NCBI GenBank assembly: GCA_002428265.1
Contig: DIUR01000034.1
Span: 35,082 to 99,081, forward strand
Direction of reading: 5' to 3'
From: Bacteriovoracaceae bacterium UBA6153
GTDB lineage: Bacteria; Bdellovibrionota; Bacteriovoracia; Bacteriovoracales; Bacteriovoracaceae
Length of the DNA stretch: 64,000 bases
A program made the translations under genes and the position numbers. Below the pieces are notes generated by a model that was given only the letters and a program-made list of their open reading frames with translations, was not told the DNA's origin and did not search any database. This document shows positions 35,289 to 45,400 of the stretch, one piece after another. Each line of letters begins with the position of its first letter. Position 1 is the stretch's first letter.

Positions 35289-36719
35289 ATGAATTACCCA
35301 TTAATTGCTGCTCTCATTTTAACAGTACCATTGCTTACTATTACGGTTCGCTATTTTAAAGAGCGCAAAATTTTTACTAAAAATCTAAAAGCTATCTCTG
35401 ATATAAGTGCTGACTTAACCGGATCAGCAGAACAAGTTGGTATCGTGAGTAAGGACCTTCTCAATGCTTCTCAGGAGCAGATGGACTCACTGTCGTCTAC
35501 CATTTCGGCCAGTCATGAAATCAATTCGATGATTATGAGAACGCGCGACAATGCTAAGGATCTTGTATCAAATACAGGTAATTTGCAGGTCATGACGAAT
35601 GAAGGAAAAAATATTGTCAGCGCAATGGTCTCTTCAAGCCAAAGTATTAAAGACGGCAGTGAAGTCTTTAAAGAGCAGATGAATGAAAGCTTGAGTGAAT
35701 TATCAAAAACACTTTTAGTGATTCAGGAAATTGCGAACAAGACAAAACTTATCAACGAAATTGTTTTTCAAACCAAACTCCTCTCTTTTAATGCTTCTGT
35801 AGAAGCGGCCAGAGCTGGGGAACACGGAAAAGGTTTTGCCGTTGTTGCGGAAGAAATTGGAAAACTGGCAAAAGTAAGTGGAAGCTCTTCTGAAGAGATT
35901 GCAAAAATAGTTGAAAGAAGTATTGAATCAGTTACTCACTCTCTTGAAACAACCAAGAAAAAAGTAGAAGAGCTCACGTCGAGCACGACTGAAAAAAGTG
36001 AAGAAGGTTTTCAACAGGCAAAACACTGTGAAACTATTTTTCTTTCAATAAGTGATAAAATTCTTGAAATCAATTCTATGGTTCAAGAAATTTCTTCTGC
36101 GACAGAAGAGCAGTCTCTTGGCGTCAATCACCTGGATGCGGCCATCATCAGCCTACAAGAAGTCGCAGATAGAAACCGACTTGTAGCAAGTCAGTCTACT
36201 GAGCACGCTCACTCATTTCATGATCAGACAAGAGAGCTAATCAAGTTCAGTGATATCATGGCCTCAATTCTTCCAAAGAAAAAAAATCAGCAGATCACTC
36301 TTCAAAAATTTATCTGGAATGACAATCTATCTTTAGGTGTTGGAGAAATGGATGATGAGCATAAAGTTCTTATTGGAAAAATTAATTATCTCGTAACAAC
36401 AATGGAAGAGCAGTATGTAGCAAAAAACAAGTCAAAGCTTCTAAACTCTTTTAGAGACCTGGCTGCCTATACGACAGAACACTTTGCTCACGAAGAAGAT
36501 TTCATGCAGTCGATAGGTTATGCTCAATACCATTCGCATAAAAAGATTCATGAGAAGCTGCTCAATCAGGTTCGCAGCTATGAAGCTCAGATCGTAAACG
36601 AAACACTTGATGATAAAAAACTTATCTCTTTTTTACGCAACTGGCTTATCAGTCATATTATGGGTGTAGATATGCAGTACGCAAATCATCACAAAGGCCA
36701 TGATCGTAAAGCGGCCTAA
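35289..36719 (+). CDS. Methyl-accepting chemotaxis protein fused to bacteriohemerythrin
   Basis: A 476-residue protein with one N-terminal membrane helix, no periplasmic sensor, then an MCP signalling coiled coil (LINEIVFQTKLLSFNASVEA hairpin, residues about 150-180) and a C-terminal hemerythrin domain (residues about 345-470). The di-iron ligands are visible: His in DDEHKVL, HFAHEE, HSHKKIHE and HIMGVDMQY. Hemerythrin binds O2, so this is an oxygen-sensing chemoreceptor, as in the known DcrH arrangement. The signal probably starts in the cytoplasm rather than at the cell surface. Confidence 0.93.
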   Translation: MNYPLIAALILTVPLLTITVRYFKERKIFTKNLKAISDISADLTGSAEQVGIVSKDLLNASQEQMDSLSSTISASHEINSMIMRTRDNAKDLVSNTGNLQVMTNEGKNIVSAMVSSSQSIKDGSEVFKEQMNESLSELSKTLLVIQEIANKTKLINEIVFQTKLLSFNASVEAARAGEHGKGFAVVAEEIGKLAKVSGSSSEEIAKIVERSIESVTHSLETTKKKVEELTSSTTEKSEEGFQQAKHCETIFLSISDKILEINSMVQEISSATEEQSLGVNHLDAAIISLQEVADRNRLVASQSTEHAHSFHDQTRELIKFSDIMASILPKKKNQQITLQKFIWNDNLSLGVGEMDDEHKVLIGKINYLVTTMEEQYVAKNKSKLLNSFRDLAAYTTEHFAHEEDFMQSIGYAQYHSHKKIHEKLLNQVRSYEAQIVNETLDDKKLISFLRNWLISHIMGVDMQYANHHKGHDRKAA

Positions 36720-37231
36720 ATAAAGTCCATAGCATTAATGAGTAAATCTGATTTGTAATCTGGTGACGGGTGGTCTCCTTGAGTATCGCCCTCACCAATC
36801 AAAATGGTCGTGCATCCTGCTGAGTGCCCTGCTTTAATATCTCCATAACGATCCCCGATCATAAAAGATTTCTTGAGATCGATGCCCCATTCCTGGGCAG
36901 CTTCTATAAGCATCCCCGGCAGCGGCTTTCGGCATAGGCACTGAGCGCTGTTGTCATGAAAGCAGCACTTGATATCATCAACAGCTAAAAGCTCTAAAAT
37001 TTTGTTATTAACGAGCTCTACGCTCTCCATGGAAACCCAGCCTCTGGAGACATCGGGCTGATTTGTCACAACGATAGCAAGATAACCCTTTTCTTTGATG
37101 AGCTTCAAGGCCTCAATCACTCCAGGATAGAGTTCGAACTCTTGAAGCTCGTATGGGGCCTGAAGTTTTCCATTTCTTAAAATCAATTTATTGAGCACGC
37201 CATCTCTATCTAAAAAAATAGCTTTTTTCAT
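36716..37231 (-). CDS. gmhB: HAD-family phosphatase, GmhB-like
   Basis: A 171-residue HAD-IIIA phosphatase. Motif I is FLDRDGVLN, motif II VVTNQPDVSRG, and motif III/IV KSFMIGDRYGDIKAGHSAG. The CFHDNSAQCLCRKPLPGM segment supplies the Cys/His zinc loop of D-glycero-D-manno-heptose-1,7-bisphosphate 7-phosphatase, a step in LPS core heptose synthesis. The histidinol-phosphatase domain (HisB-N) is the alternative; GmhB fits better because of the zinc loop and size. It converges on the MCP gene with a four-base overlap. Confidence 0.85.
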   Translation of the reverse strand: MKKAIFLDRDGVLNKLILRNGKLQAPYELQEFELYPGVIEALKLIKEKGYLAIVVTNQPDVSRGWVSMESVELVNNKILELLAVDDIKCCFHDNSAQCLCRKPLPGMLIEAAQEWGIDLKKSFMIGDRYGDIKAGHSAGCTTILIGEGDTQGDHPSPDYKSDLLINAMDFI

Positions 37232-37258
37232 TTTTATGATCTCGAAAATATTTTTGAA

Positions 37259-38131
37259 TTAGTCTTTTAAGATAGTAATTAGATTATCTTTCTTTTTAAA
37301 TGGCAACTTAAAGGCCTCAGTCGTCTCTAAAAATAAATAATGATATAAGTAGCGCACATCACTTCTTTTACTTAAAAAGTGCCTGTGTCCCGTTTTATTG
37401 ACTTTTGTAAGATCAATATAAGTTGCATTGGCCGCCGAATGTCTGCTGAAGACCCCATCTCTATCCAATCCAAAACCAAGCCCTAGCCTGTCATCACGAA
37501 AGTTCAGGTCAGGAAAATCAAGCATGGTTGAAGCTTTTAAAATAATGTCGTTATGATTAACAACCACAGATAATTTTGATGTGAACTCAACTCGGGTAAG
37601 CCACTTATCATGCTCTCTGAAAGGAACATCTGCCCCACTTAAAACCATACTATCAAATAAATTTCTTTCCAGATTGCTGCTGTCGAAATTTTCAATATAA
37701 TTTTTAAGCGTAATATTTCCCATTGAGTGGCTTAAAAATAATAATTTTCTATTGGCAAAAAGCTCAGGGCGATTCATTTTTAGATTATTTAATTCTTCCA
37801 GAGAATCACTTAAGAGCTGACTCGCCTTCTTCGCGTTATTTACCGGTCTCTGAATGGGAGATAACCATGAGTTCCAACGAAGCATGATAACTTTTACGTT
37901 GTACTCTTTTTCCATCTCCATAGATGACTCATATTCGGAATCAAAAGTTTTACTTCTACCATGAACATAAAAAAGAATATTTTTATCGGGATAATTTTTT
38001 GTAAAGTTTTCTAGAGCACTTTTAATATCAGAAGCTGTTTTGGGCTTAAGTGTATCAGTTGTATAAAGGGCAGTTTCAGCAAAAATCGCACTACTAAATA
38101 ATAAGCACAGTAAGATTAAAAAATTTTTCAT
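37259..38131 (-). CDS. Exported alpha/beta hydrolase (lipase-like)
   Basis: A 290-residue protein with a signal peptide (FLILLCLLFSSAIFA). NILFYVHGRSKTFDSE marks the oxyanion-turn strand, and LLFLSHSMGNITLKNYI the nucleophile elbow with Ser in SHSMG, as in DUF900/lipase-like hydrolases. A His such as HRHFLSKRSDVRYLYH near the C-terminus would complete the triad. It probably hydrolyses lipid or ester bonds in the periplasm. The substrate is unknown. It lies 27 bases upstream of gmhB on the same strand. Confidence 0.78.
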   Translation of the reverse strand: MKNFLILLCLLFSSAIFAETALYTTDTLKPKTASDIKSALENFTKNYPDKNILFYVHGRSKTFDSEYESSMEMEKEYNVKVIMLRWNSWLSPIQRPVNNAKKASQLLSDSLEELNNLKMNRPELFANRKLLFLSHSMGNITLKNYIENFDSSNLERNLFDSMVLSGADVPFREHDKWLTRVEFTSKLSVVVNHNDIILKASTMLDFPDLNFRDDRLGLGFGLDRDGVFSRHSAANATYIDLTKVNKTGHRHFLSKRSDVRYLYHYLFLETTEAFKLPFKKKDNLITILKD

Positions 38132-38213
38132 TCATGACCCGACAGTTCAAGGTTTGTTTACCTATACCTGTCGGACCTGATCAAATATGACTTTAGAAAA
38201 AATGATAAAAACA

Positions 38214-38245
38214 ACAATAGCCCGACAATAACTGTCGGCTTTTTT
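38214..38245. terminator. Hairpin terminator after the HiPIP gene
   Basis: AGCCCGACA and TGTCGGCT pair (one bulged C) around ATAAC, followed by TTTTTT on the plus strand. On the minus strand the same stem is preceded by A's and followed by a T-rich tract, so it can end the HiPIP transcript. Confidence 0.7.
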
Positions 38246-38247
38246 AA

Positions 38248-38604
38248 TTATGCCTTCAATGAATAAGTCGCGCACCACCCACAACCGGAAACATATCTCA
38301 TCCCCATCATCGTACAAGGAGCATAACCACCTTCAAGCTTGGCCTTATTATAAAATTTGCAATTCGCGCAGTCAGAGCCTGCTTTATACTTTGCATGTTT
38401 TGATGTTTTTGCATCTTCTACGTAATGAAGTGATTTTGCCATTCCCTCTCCAACTTTTGCCACCATTTTGCCAGCAGGAGGAGTTGCCGGGCATTTTGCC
38501 TGTGCAAAAAGCTCAGCGCTCGACATAAGCATAGGAGTTGCAATCGCAGCTGTCAGTGTGTATTGAAAAAAAGAGCGCCTGCTAAGTGTTTTAGCTTCCG
38601 ACAT
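38248..38604 (-). CDS. High-potential iron-sulfur protein (HiPIP), Tat-exported
   Basis: A 118-residue protein with a twin-arginine signal (SRRSFFQYTLTAAIATPMLM) and the HiPIP fold pattern: CANCKFYNKAK, then YAPCTMMG and a final SGCGWCATY, the four Cys that hold one [4Fe-4S] cluster. HiPIPs carry electrons in the periplasm, often to oxidases or reaction centres. I start at ATG 38604, which has GGAGG seven bases upstream; the longer frame to 38832 overlaps the response-regulator gene. It follows regB and regA on the same strand, a natural target of redox control. Confidence 0.92.
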   Translation of the reverse strand: MSEAKTLSRRSFFQYTLTAAIATPMLMSSAELFAQAKCPATPPAGKMVAKVGEGMAKSLHYVEDAKTSKHAKYKAGSDCANCKFYNKAKLEGGYAPCTMMGMRYVSGCGWCATYSLKA

Positions 38605-38683
38605 TATAGACCTCCATAGAATTTTGAATGCCTCGATCATACCTATGAAGAAATGCTTTAAGAATGCATTGAATTGTTGCAGG

Positions 38684-39208
38684 CTAAGGTTTTTTTCTGA
38701 GTTTTCGCTGTAAGCTTTGACGGTGAAGCCCAAGCTCTCTTGCTGTTTTTGAGACATTCCCGCTATTTTGGGCCAGGACAAAACTGATGTACTCGTGCTC
38801 ATTTTGTGACAGTGAAATTCTCTTAGAGGCATCTAGCACTTCACTCTTATCTTCAATGGCCGAAGGACTCGCTTCAAACGCCTCTTCTATCTGGTCGCTG
38901 TTAGCAGGCTTAGTAAGATAATTAATCGCCCCCAGCTTCATGGCCTCAACCGCAGTTGAAATGCTCCCAAAGCCGGTCAGGATCACAATGCGGCAAGCGG
39001 GATTGTTCTTCTTTAAAATTTCAATCGCATTCAACCCACTCTCACCATTGAGTCTTAAGTCTAAAATAGCAAAATCATAATTTAGGTTATTGAGCTCTCT
39101 GATATGTTCCGCGTGAACGACTTGGTAGCCTTTATCCTCAAAGTCCGCCACAAGCGCTTCACGAAGGCCTTGATCATCTTCAAGAATTAAAAGCGATTTA
39201 TGATTCAT
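38684..39208 (-). CDS. regA: Redox response regulator, RegA/ActR/PrrA type
   Basis: A 174-residue protein with a receiver domain (LILEDDQGLREAL, FAILDLRLNGESG with the phosphorylated Asp, ILTGFGS, YLTKPAN) and a short C-terminal Fis-type helix-turn-helix (GNVSKTARELGLHRQSLQRK). The RegA pattern is met nearly residue for residue in the last helix. RegA controls photosynthesis, respiration and electron-transport genes in other bacteria. The regB stop and regA start overlap at one base (39208). Downstream lies the HiPIP gene. Confidence 0.92.
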   Translation of the reverse strand: MNHKSLLILEDDQGLREALVADFEDKGYQVVHAEHIRELNNLNYDFAILDLRLNGESGLNAIEILKKNNPACRIVILTGFGSISTAVEAMKLGAINYLTKPANSDQIEEAFEASPSAIEDKSEVLDASKRISLSQNEHEYISFVLAQNSGNVSKTARELGLHRQSLQRKLRKKP

Positions 39209-40458
39209 CAGCTCATCACTGGAGAAGTAAACTTCACCAATGCTCCCTTAGGATTTAAGTTTTCTATTGTCACACTTCCACCAATAGATTGAGCGAATAA
39301 ATGAAAAGAATAAAGCCCCAATCCTGTCCCGTCTTTTTTAGTGGTTACAAATGGCTCTCCAAAGCGCTCTATCACGTCCGTTGGAAATCCGGCCCCTGTG
39401 TCTGAGATAAGGATATTTAAACGATTGTCTACAATTTCTAATTTTACAACAATGACATTCTTAGAATCAGACTCATAAGCATTATCCAGAATATTTAATA
39501 GCCCTTGTGAGAGATTAATCAATGGTATTTTCAGTAAGGTCGGTATTTTTGTACTGTAATTAATAGTGACATTGGCATCTGTATGGTCCTGCATCCAGCT
39601 ATTGATAATTTCATGAATAGCTGTATTCAAATTAACAGACTGAAAAATAATATCTCGCTTATCCATTTGCGAGCTATTCATATGCCTGATAATTTTCTCG
39701 CAACTTTCCACTGCACTTAAGGCAGAATCAATATCTTCAGTGCTCCCGGTATTTTTTCTCGCCATTCTATTGATACGAAGTTTGATTGTATTAAGTGGAC
39801 TTGCAAATTCGTGAGAAAAACCTGCGGTCAATGCTCCTACGGCCCTTAGCCTGTCCATTTTTTCAGCATAAATTTTCATCTGAGAAAGTTGCTCTCTTTG
39901 AGAAAATACGTATTTGCTGACAGTGCTGGTAATTCTCCAGACAGCAAAAAGGATAATCTGGTTAAAAATAAACTGGTTTTGAGGAAAATAATTATACTGA
40001 AACATTTGGATAAAAAATAAACATGCTGCAATCAAAGTATAAAAAATGACACTCTTTCTTCCTGTCAAAAGAATCGCCCCTAAAATGGCGTGAATAAAAT
40101 AAATATTTTCAACGTGAAACTGCCCTACTTTTATTAGAAACCAAAAGAGAAAAGTGAACCAGATAAGATCAATGCTCAAATAACAGAAAGTAAAAAAACT
40201 TGAATAGGTTTTCTCATTTTGACGAAAGGACATCATCAAAAATGTATTGAACAATGCCAAAAGTACGCACAACCCGGTGTAGAAATAAAGCTGATTAAAT
40301 TTTGCAACATTGATGATTAAAAAAGGAATGACTAAGAAAAACTGAATAAAAAGAAAGATCCATCGAAGCCTGATCAGCCACAATATTTTTCCTTTTTCAG
40401 TATCAGCAACATCAATTGGCAAAACTAAAAAGGAGTAAAAATTTGACACAATTCTCAT
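39208..40458 (-). CDS. regB: Redox sensor histidine kinase, RegB/PrrB type
   Basis: A 416-residue kinase with about six membrane helices in the first 200 residues, the H-box GFSHEFASPLNTIK and a HATPase domain (LLNILDNAYES, DTGAGFP, KKDGTGLGLYSF). A Cys follows the H-box in SAVESCEKIIRHMNSS, in the place of the redox-active cysteine of RegB. It presumably signals ubiquinone or oxygen state to RegA. This RegBA pair with a HiPIP gene is the main redox-control locus in the window. Confidence 0.9.
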   Translation of the reverse strand: MRIVSNFYSFLVLPIDVADTEKGKILWLIRLRWIFLFIQFFLVIPFLIINVAKFNQLYFYTGLCVLLALFNTFLMMSFRQNEKTYSSFFTFCYLSIDLIWFTFLFWFLIKVGQFHVENIYFIHAILGAILLTGRKSVIFYTLIAACLFFIQMFQYNYFPQNQFIFNQIILFAVWRITSTVSKYVFSQREQLSQMKIYAEKMDRLRAVGALTAGFSHEFASPLNTIKLRINRMARKNTGSTEDIDSALSAVESCEKIIRHMNSSQMDKRDIIFQSVNLNTAIHEIINSWMQDHTDANVTINYSTKIPTLLKIPLINLSQGLLNILDNAYESDSKNVIVVKLEIVDNRLNILISDTGAGFPTDVIERFGEPFVTTKKDGTGLGLYSFHLFAQSIGGSVTIENLNPKGALVKFTSPVMS

Positions 40459-40512
40459 GCTGACTTTTATAATGCAAAATTACATAAAAAGCATCTGCAA
40501 CGTGAAGTTGCA

Positions 40513-41106
40513 CTAGATTTTTAGCTTCGCATCCTCAATCCAACCGTAGAAGTAGTTAGGATTAGATAGTGCCGATACCATATGACACTCATTTCTTCTT
40601 TTGGTCTTTTCATCCATACTCACGTGACTCGCAATTCCAACTAATACTGGTTTATTGTTTACGACTGTAAAAGTAGGTCCACCCGAATCGCCATAACAAA
40701 TCCCACTTCCTTGCCTTTGATCCAGATAAATTTTTTGACCCAAAACGTGATAAGTCATCAAAGGAATTGCCGTCATTCTTAACGTTCCTCTACCTGTACC
40801 ATTTGTAAAAAAACCCGTTTTTGTGACTCCAAAACCAAGCGAAGTAACTAAATCATCTTTTTTAAGAGTGAGTTGCCTGCTGTCTTCTAAATCCAGAATG
40901 GAATGAGTTGAAGGTATTTCTTTTTTTAATCTTATGAGTGCAATATCATCATCAACAGTTTCACTAGCCGTTTTATAGCCATCGTGAACAATTATTTTAT
41001 GGGCCCTTTTAATATGTGTAGAACCCTTTAAAGGATCGGCAGAAATCATCTCTAATCGTTTTCTCCAACTCCCTATCCTCTTTGCATGGCTTTCTGTCTT
41101 CATCAA
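40513..41106 (-). pseudogene. 5'-truncated trypsin-like serine protease
   Basis: The C-terminal two thirds of an S1 protease can be read: KIIVHDGY, DDDIALIRLKKE with the catalytic Asp, SLGFGVTKTG and CYGDSGGPTF with the active serine. The expected IVGG start and TAAHC histidine are absent, and no signal peptide precedes. The frame begins with MKTESHAKRIGSWRKRLEM, which lies opposite a membrane-protein reading frame and is probably not protease sequence. Without the His it cannot be an active S1 enzyme. A neighbouring gene is also cut here, as if one deletion removed both 5' ends. Confidence 0.7.
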
Positions 41107-41203
41107 CTTTCCCCATTTTCTTATTTCTTATAAGTTTGGATACACGCGAGGATTTCCTTTCATCTTCAAGCATTGGTTCGCGCTTATTTTTATACCTGTT
41201 TTT

Positions 41204-42085
41204 TTGCTCCTCTTTTATGTGACGGGATATTTTTACTTTGCAAGAGATATCAGTGAGCATTTTATTATCATTGCTCTCAATAACGTTATTTTAATGACCG
41301 GACTCACTTACCAAATAGGTCATTCTCTCAATCTTGGAACTGAAATATTGAGTCTATCTGTGAGAATAATGTATGTGACTGTTGGATGGCATTACTCTAA
41401 GCAGGTCTTCGGATGCATGATGGTTTATGGCCATTTTACTAAATACCGCTTTAACTCCCTTCAAAAACTAATATTGAAAGTGAGCCTTTTTAGCGTTGCT
41501 TTTTTTAATTTCTTCAATCTTTCTGTCTCTAGATCAGTTGCCGAATCCACTAATTATTTTTTCAATATTCCTATAACAGAAATCGGATTTTCTTCACTAT
41601 TCGTAAGTTTTTTTCAGATGCTGACTCTTCTTATGTTTCTTCTGACCATCTACTTTGTCTTTTATAAAAACTATCAAGAGACAAAAAAACTTCCTTCATT
41701 AAATATTATTGTTCCCTATCTCGCCTTCCATGTCTGGTGGATTCCTCCCATCAGACAACATGAATTTTACTTTTTAATTGTCCCCTTTTTTCATTCGCTC
41801 CAATACTTACCCTTTGCTTACAGGCTCGAGGTTAAGCGTGGAGAAAAAAATGAAATGGATCATTTATTACTCTCACTTAAAATTATTATTTTATTAATTG
41901 CTGGAATCATGGCCTTTGAAATTCTCCCTACGTTTCTAGATAGGTCTCTCGACTCATATGCAAATTTTAATACCTGGTACTTTATGATCAGTTTTGCCGT
42001 TTTCATCAATATCCATCACTTTTTTATAGACAGTGCTATCTGGAAGTTTGACGACCCCCATGTCAGAGAGAAACTTTTGACTTAA
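41204..42085 (+). CDS. Polytopic membrane protein, 5' end missing or start unclear
   Basis: A 293-residue hydrophobic protein (about seven helices) with His motifs HYSKQVFG, PFFHSLQYLPF and NIHHFFIDSAIWKFDDP, a family I have seen only as uncharacterised. The first in-frame start codon is TTG 41204, but coding-like sequence in the same frame continues upstream (INFPHFLISYKFGYTRGF and FALIFIPVFLLL) to 40988, where a stop ends it, and no ATG, GTG or TTG exists in that stretch. The N-terminus is therefore probably lost at the same junction that cuts the opposing protease gene. It may be a pseudogene. Confidence 0.55.
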   Translation: MLLFYVTGYFYFARDISEHFIIIALNNVILMTGLTYQIGHSLNLGTEILSLSVRIMYVTVGWHYSKQVFGCMMVYGHFTKYRFNSLQKLILKVSLFSVAFFNFFNLSVSRSVAESTNYFFNIPITEIGFSSLFVSFFQMLTLLMFLLTIYFVFYKNYQETKKLPSLNIIVPYLAFHVWWIPPIRQHEFYFLIVPFFHSLQYLPFAYRLEVKRGEKNEMDHLLLSLKIIILLIAGIMAFEILPTFLDRSLDSYANFNTWYFMISFAVFINIHHFFIDSAIWKFDDPHVREKLLT

Positions 42086-42433
42086 TCATTTTTAAAAACT
42101 TTCTTAAAAATATCACACAAAAAACAAGCACCTTGCTCAATCGGCCAAACCGCCAGCATAACGGATCGCATTCAAATTATTAATAATTTAATTGAAAGCC
42201 TTCAGGGCCAGTACAAAGTTATAACAAACCCTGAAGAAATCAAAAAGATTGCTATTGCCATACGAAAACTTGAAAAACTAAAGAGCTCTAAATTGGTCTT
42301 AGAAGGCAAAAGAAATGAAATGACGATTGAACTGGTAGATTATAATTCTTTTTTAAAGAAATAACTCGTTGCGCACATTAGGTAATATGCCTAAATACTT
42401 TTAAGAACCTTCTCAAAATGTTAAAAAAAGTAC
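42086..42433. other. Intergenic stretch holding an orphan reading frame without start
   Basis: From 42084 to TAA 42362-42364 the plus strand is open with no ATG, GTG or TTG at its head. From about 42150 it reads like a real protein: TDRIQIINNLIESLQGQYKV, then NPEEIKKIAIAIRKLEKLKS and MTIELVDYNSFLKK. It may be a remnant of a short gene or start at a rare codon (ATT or ATC). The rest, 42365-42433, is AT-rich and probably holds the promoter of the kinase operon. No RNA gene is seen. Confidence 0.4.
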
Positions 42434-45400
42434 ATGAAATATTCCATCGATCAAAACCAATTTAAAAAATTTACTACTCGAACAGTTATTATCCCAGTCT
42501 TAGGATCTTTTATTCTAAGTGGGGTTTTTATCTGGATTATCTTTCACCTGCTCTCTATAAGCGAATGGGTTAATCATACCAATCGGGTGATTGGTAACTC
42601 TCACGAGATTTTACAACTCAATGTCGATAGCGTAGCGGGCCTTAGAGGATATCTTATTACCGGACAGGATGATTACCTAGACCAATACAATAATGCTATC
42701 AACTCTTCAGAAGATAAATACATGGCCCTTGAAGAGCTGACAAAAGATAATCCAACCCAATCTATTCTTATTAAAGAAATTCATAATCGCTATAGAGTTT
42801 GGGATCAGTCTTATGGTTCAAAAGTTATAGAGGCCAAAAAAGAAAATAGAGACTATGAAAAACTCTTTCCTTCCATTGAAGGAAAAAGGCAGATGGACAC
42901 GATTAGAATCCTCTTTGCGAGAGTTATCGAAACGGAGAGAACATTACTTGTTTCCCGTGAGGAAAGTGCTAAAGAAACAGTCTCTCTTACCTTATCAATT
43001 GTTCTCGGCGGTGGGATTCTAGCAGGAGTCTTTCTTGCTCTGTTCACTAGAAAACAATTAACGGCCCTTTCTGAAAGTTATAGTGGCGTGATCCAGCGAC
43101 AAGTAGAACAAAACCAAATCCTGGAAGCACAGGAATGGATTCAATCCGGCAAATCTGGACTGATGGATCAAATCCGTGGAGACCATTCACTTGAAGAGCT
43201 CTCACTCAGAGCTGTCAATTACATCTGCCAAAGACTGGATGCCAAAGTTGCCGCCATCTACAATGCCGAATATAAAAAAGAAGAATTGATTTTGAGAAGA
43301 ACGGCTGCCTATGCTTTTTCCGACGAAGCATTAAGGCAAACTGAAATCATTAAATTGGGCCAGGGACTTGTCGGCCAAGCCGCTTTAGAAAATAAAGTTT
43401 TCTCGCTTAAAGATATTCCAGATCATTACCTGACAGTAAACTCTTCAACAGGCTCGGCGAAACCTCGCCACCTTATCATTCTTCCACTAACCAATGACAA
43501 TCAATTGAAAGGTGCTTTAGAGATAGGATTTTTTACAGACATTCAAGACGGCGTTCTTGAGTTCCTAGAACTATGTGCGGAAAGCATCGCTATTTCTTTA
43601 AAGTCTGCTGAATACAGAACAACTCTAAGAGATCTTCTTGAAGAATCTCAAAGACAAACTGAAGAACTACAAACTCAACAAGAAGAACTTCAAGCAAATA
43701 ACGAAGAACTTGAAGAGCAGACGAATGCTCTTAAAGAGTCTCAAGTGGCCCTTGAAACTCAGCAGTCAGAACTTGAACAAACGAATAGACAGCTTGCTAA
43801 GCAAAGCATGGACCTGGAAGTTCAGGCCGATGCAGTTAACCTGAAAAACGAAGAGCTTAAAAAAGCACAATACAGCCTTGAACAAAAGGCCCACGAGCTT
43901 GAATTGGCAAGTCAGTACAAAAGTCAGTTCCTGGCGAATATGTCTCATGAACTTCGCACTCCACTCAACAGCACACTGATTCTTTCTCAGTTACTGCTTG
44001 AAGATAAAAAGAAAATTTTGGGCGCTGAAGAAAAAGAATTTGTTCAAACGATTCTCTCTTCAAGTAATGACCTCTTAACTTTAATTAACGACATCCTTGA
44101 TCTCTCAAAAGTTGAGGCAGGAAAAATTGATCTTGAACCAGAAAACGTTTTCTTAGCGGACTTCACTCAAAGTATGGAGCGACTATTTAAGCCTATTGCT
44201 ACCAATAAAAAAGTTGAGTTCAAGACAGAGATTGATCCTGACCTAGCTCCTTCAATCTTTATCGACAGACAACGCCTTGATCAGATTATGAAAAACTTAT
44301 TATCGAATGCTATTAAGTTTACAGACAAAGGTGACGTATCCATCAAAATTTCAAAAGTTGTGGGCTCTCCTGATAGAATTGACTTCTCTGTCACTGACTC
44401 AGGAATTGGAATCGCACCTGAGCAACAAAAAATTATCTTTGATGCTTTCAAGCAAGCAGATGGAACAACTAGCCGCAAGTATGGCGGAACAGGTTTGGGC
44501 CTAACTATTTCTAAAGACCTCGCAAGACTCTTAGGTGGAGATATCTCAGTCGAAAGTGTGGAAGGAAAAGGAAGTACTTTCAAGTTAAACCTTCCCATCA
44601 AGCACGATGAAAATATGATCAAAGCTGATAATCATACGAATGTGCAAAGACATGAACCAAACATGATTAAATCTCCGGTGACTATTGAGGCCAATAAGCC
44701 TGCTCCGGTTCATTATGAATCAAAACCTCTACCATTTGAAGATGACAGACATAAGCTTTCTGATTCAGTCAGAATATTGCTCGTGATTGAAGACGATACA
44801 AATTTTGCAAAAATCTTAATGGGTCTTTCTCATGAAATGAAATTTAACTGCATCATTGCTCAGTCAGCTGAGGAAGGTATCAAGGCAGCGGAAGAGTATC
44901 TTCCTCAGGCCATTATTCTCGATATGAATCTTCCTGATAGAAGTGGGCTAACAGTTATTGATGACCTGAAGATGAATCCAAAGACAAGACACATTCCTAT
45001 TCATATTGTTTCGGCCCAAGACCAGGCCAACATTGCTCTGCAAATGGGTGCGATTGGATACTTAAGAAAGCCTGTCTCTCTTGTCGATATGAAAAGTGCA
45101 ATCAATAAGCTGGAAGAAAAACTAGTTCATGGATTAAAACGCGTTTTAGTTGTCGAAGACAATAAGGTGCAAAGAGAAAGTATTAAAGAACTTATTCAAG
45201 ACCAGATGGTCGAAGTGGTCATGGCCGAAAATGCAGCAATGACACTAGAACTTCTAAGTAAAATGTCTTTTGACTGTATGATTCTAGACCTGCACTTACC
45301 TGGGATGACTGGTTATGAACTACTGGAAAAAATGACGACGCTTGAAAACATCTCTCACCCTCCGGTGATTGTATACACAGGAAAAGACCTCTCTCGCGCA

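Noticed and set aside
38605..38832. Longer N-terminus for the HiPIP gene
   Set aside because: It would overlap the RegA coding sequence in another frame. The Tat signal and GGAGG fix the start at 38604.
41009..41260. Minus-strand 83-codon frame that might supply the missing protease start
   Set aside because: It is a Lys/Glu/Arg-rich antisense reading of the plus membrane-protein frame, with no TAAHC or signal peptide.
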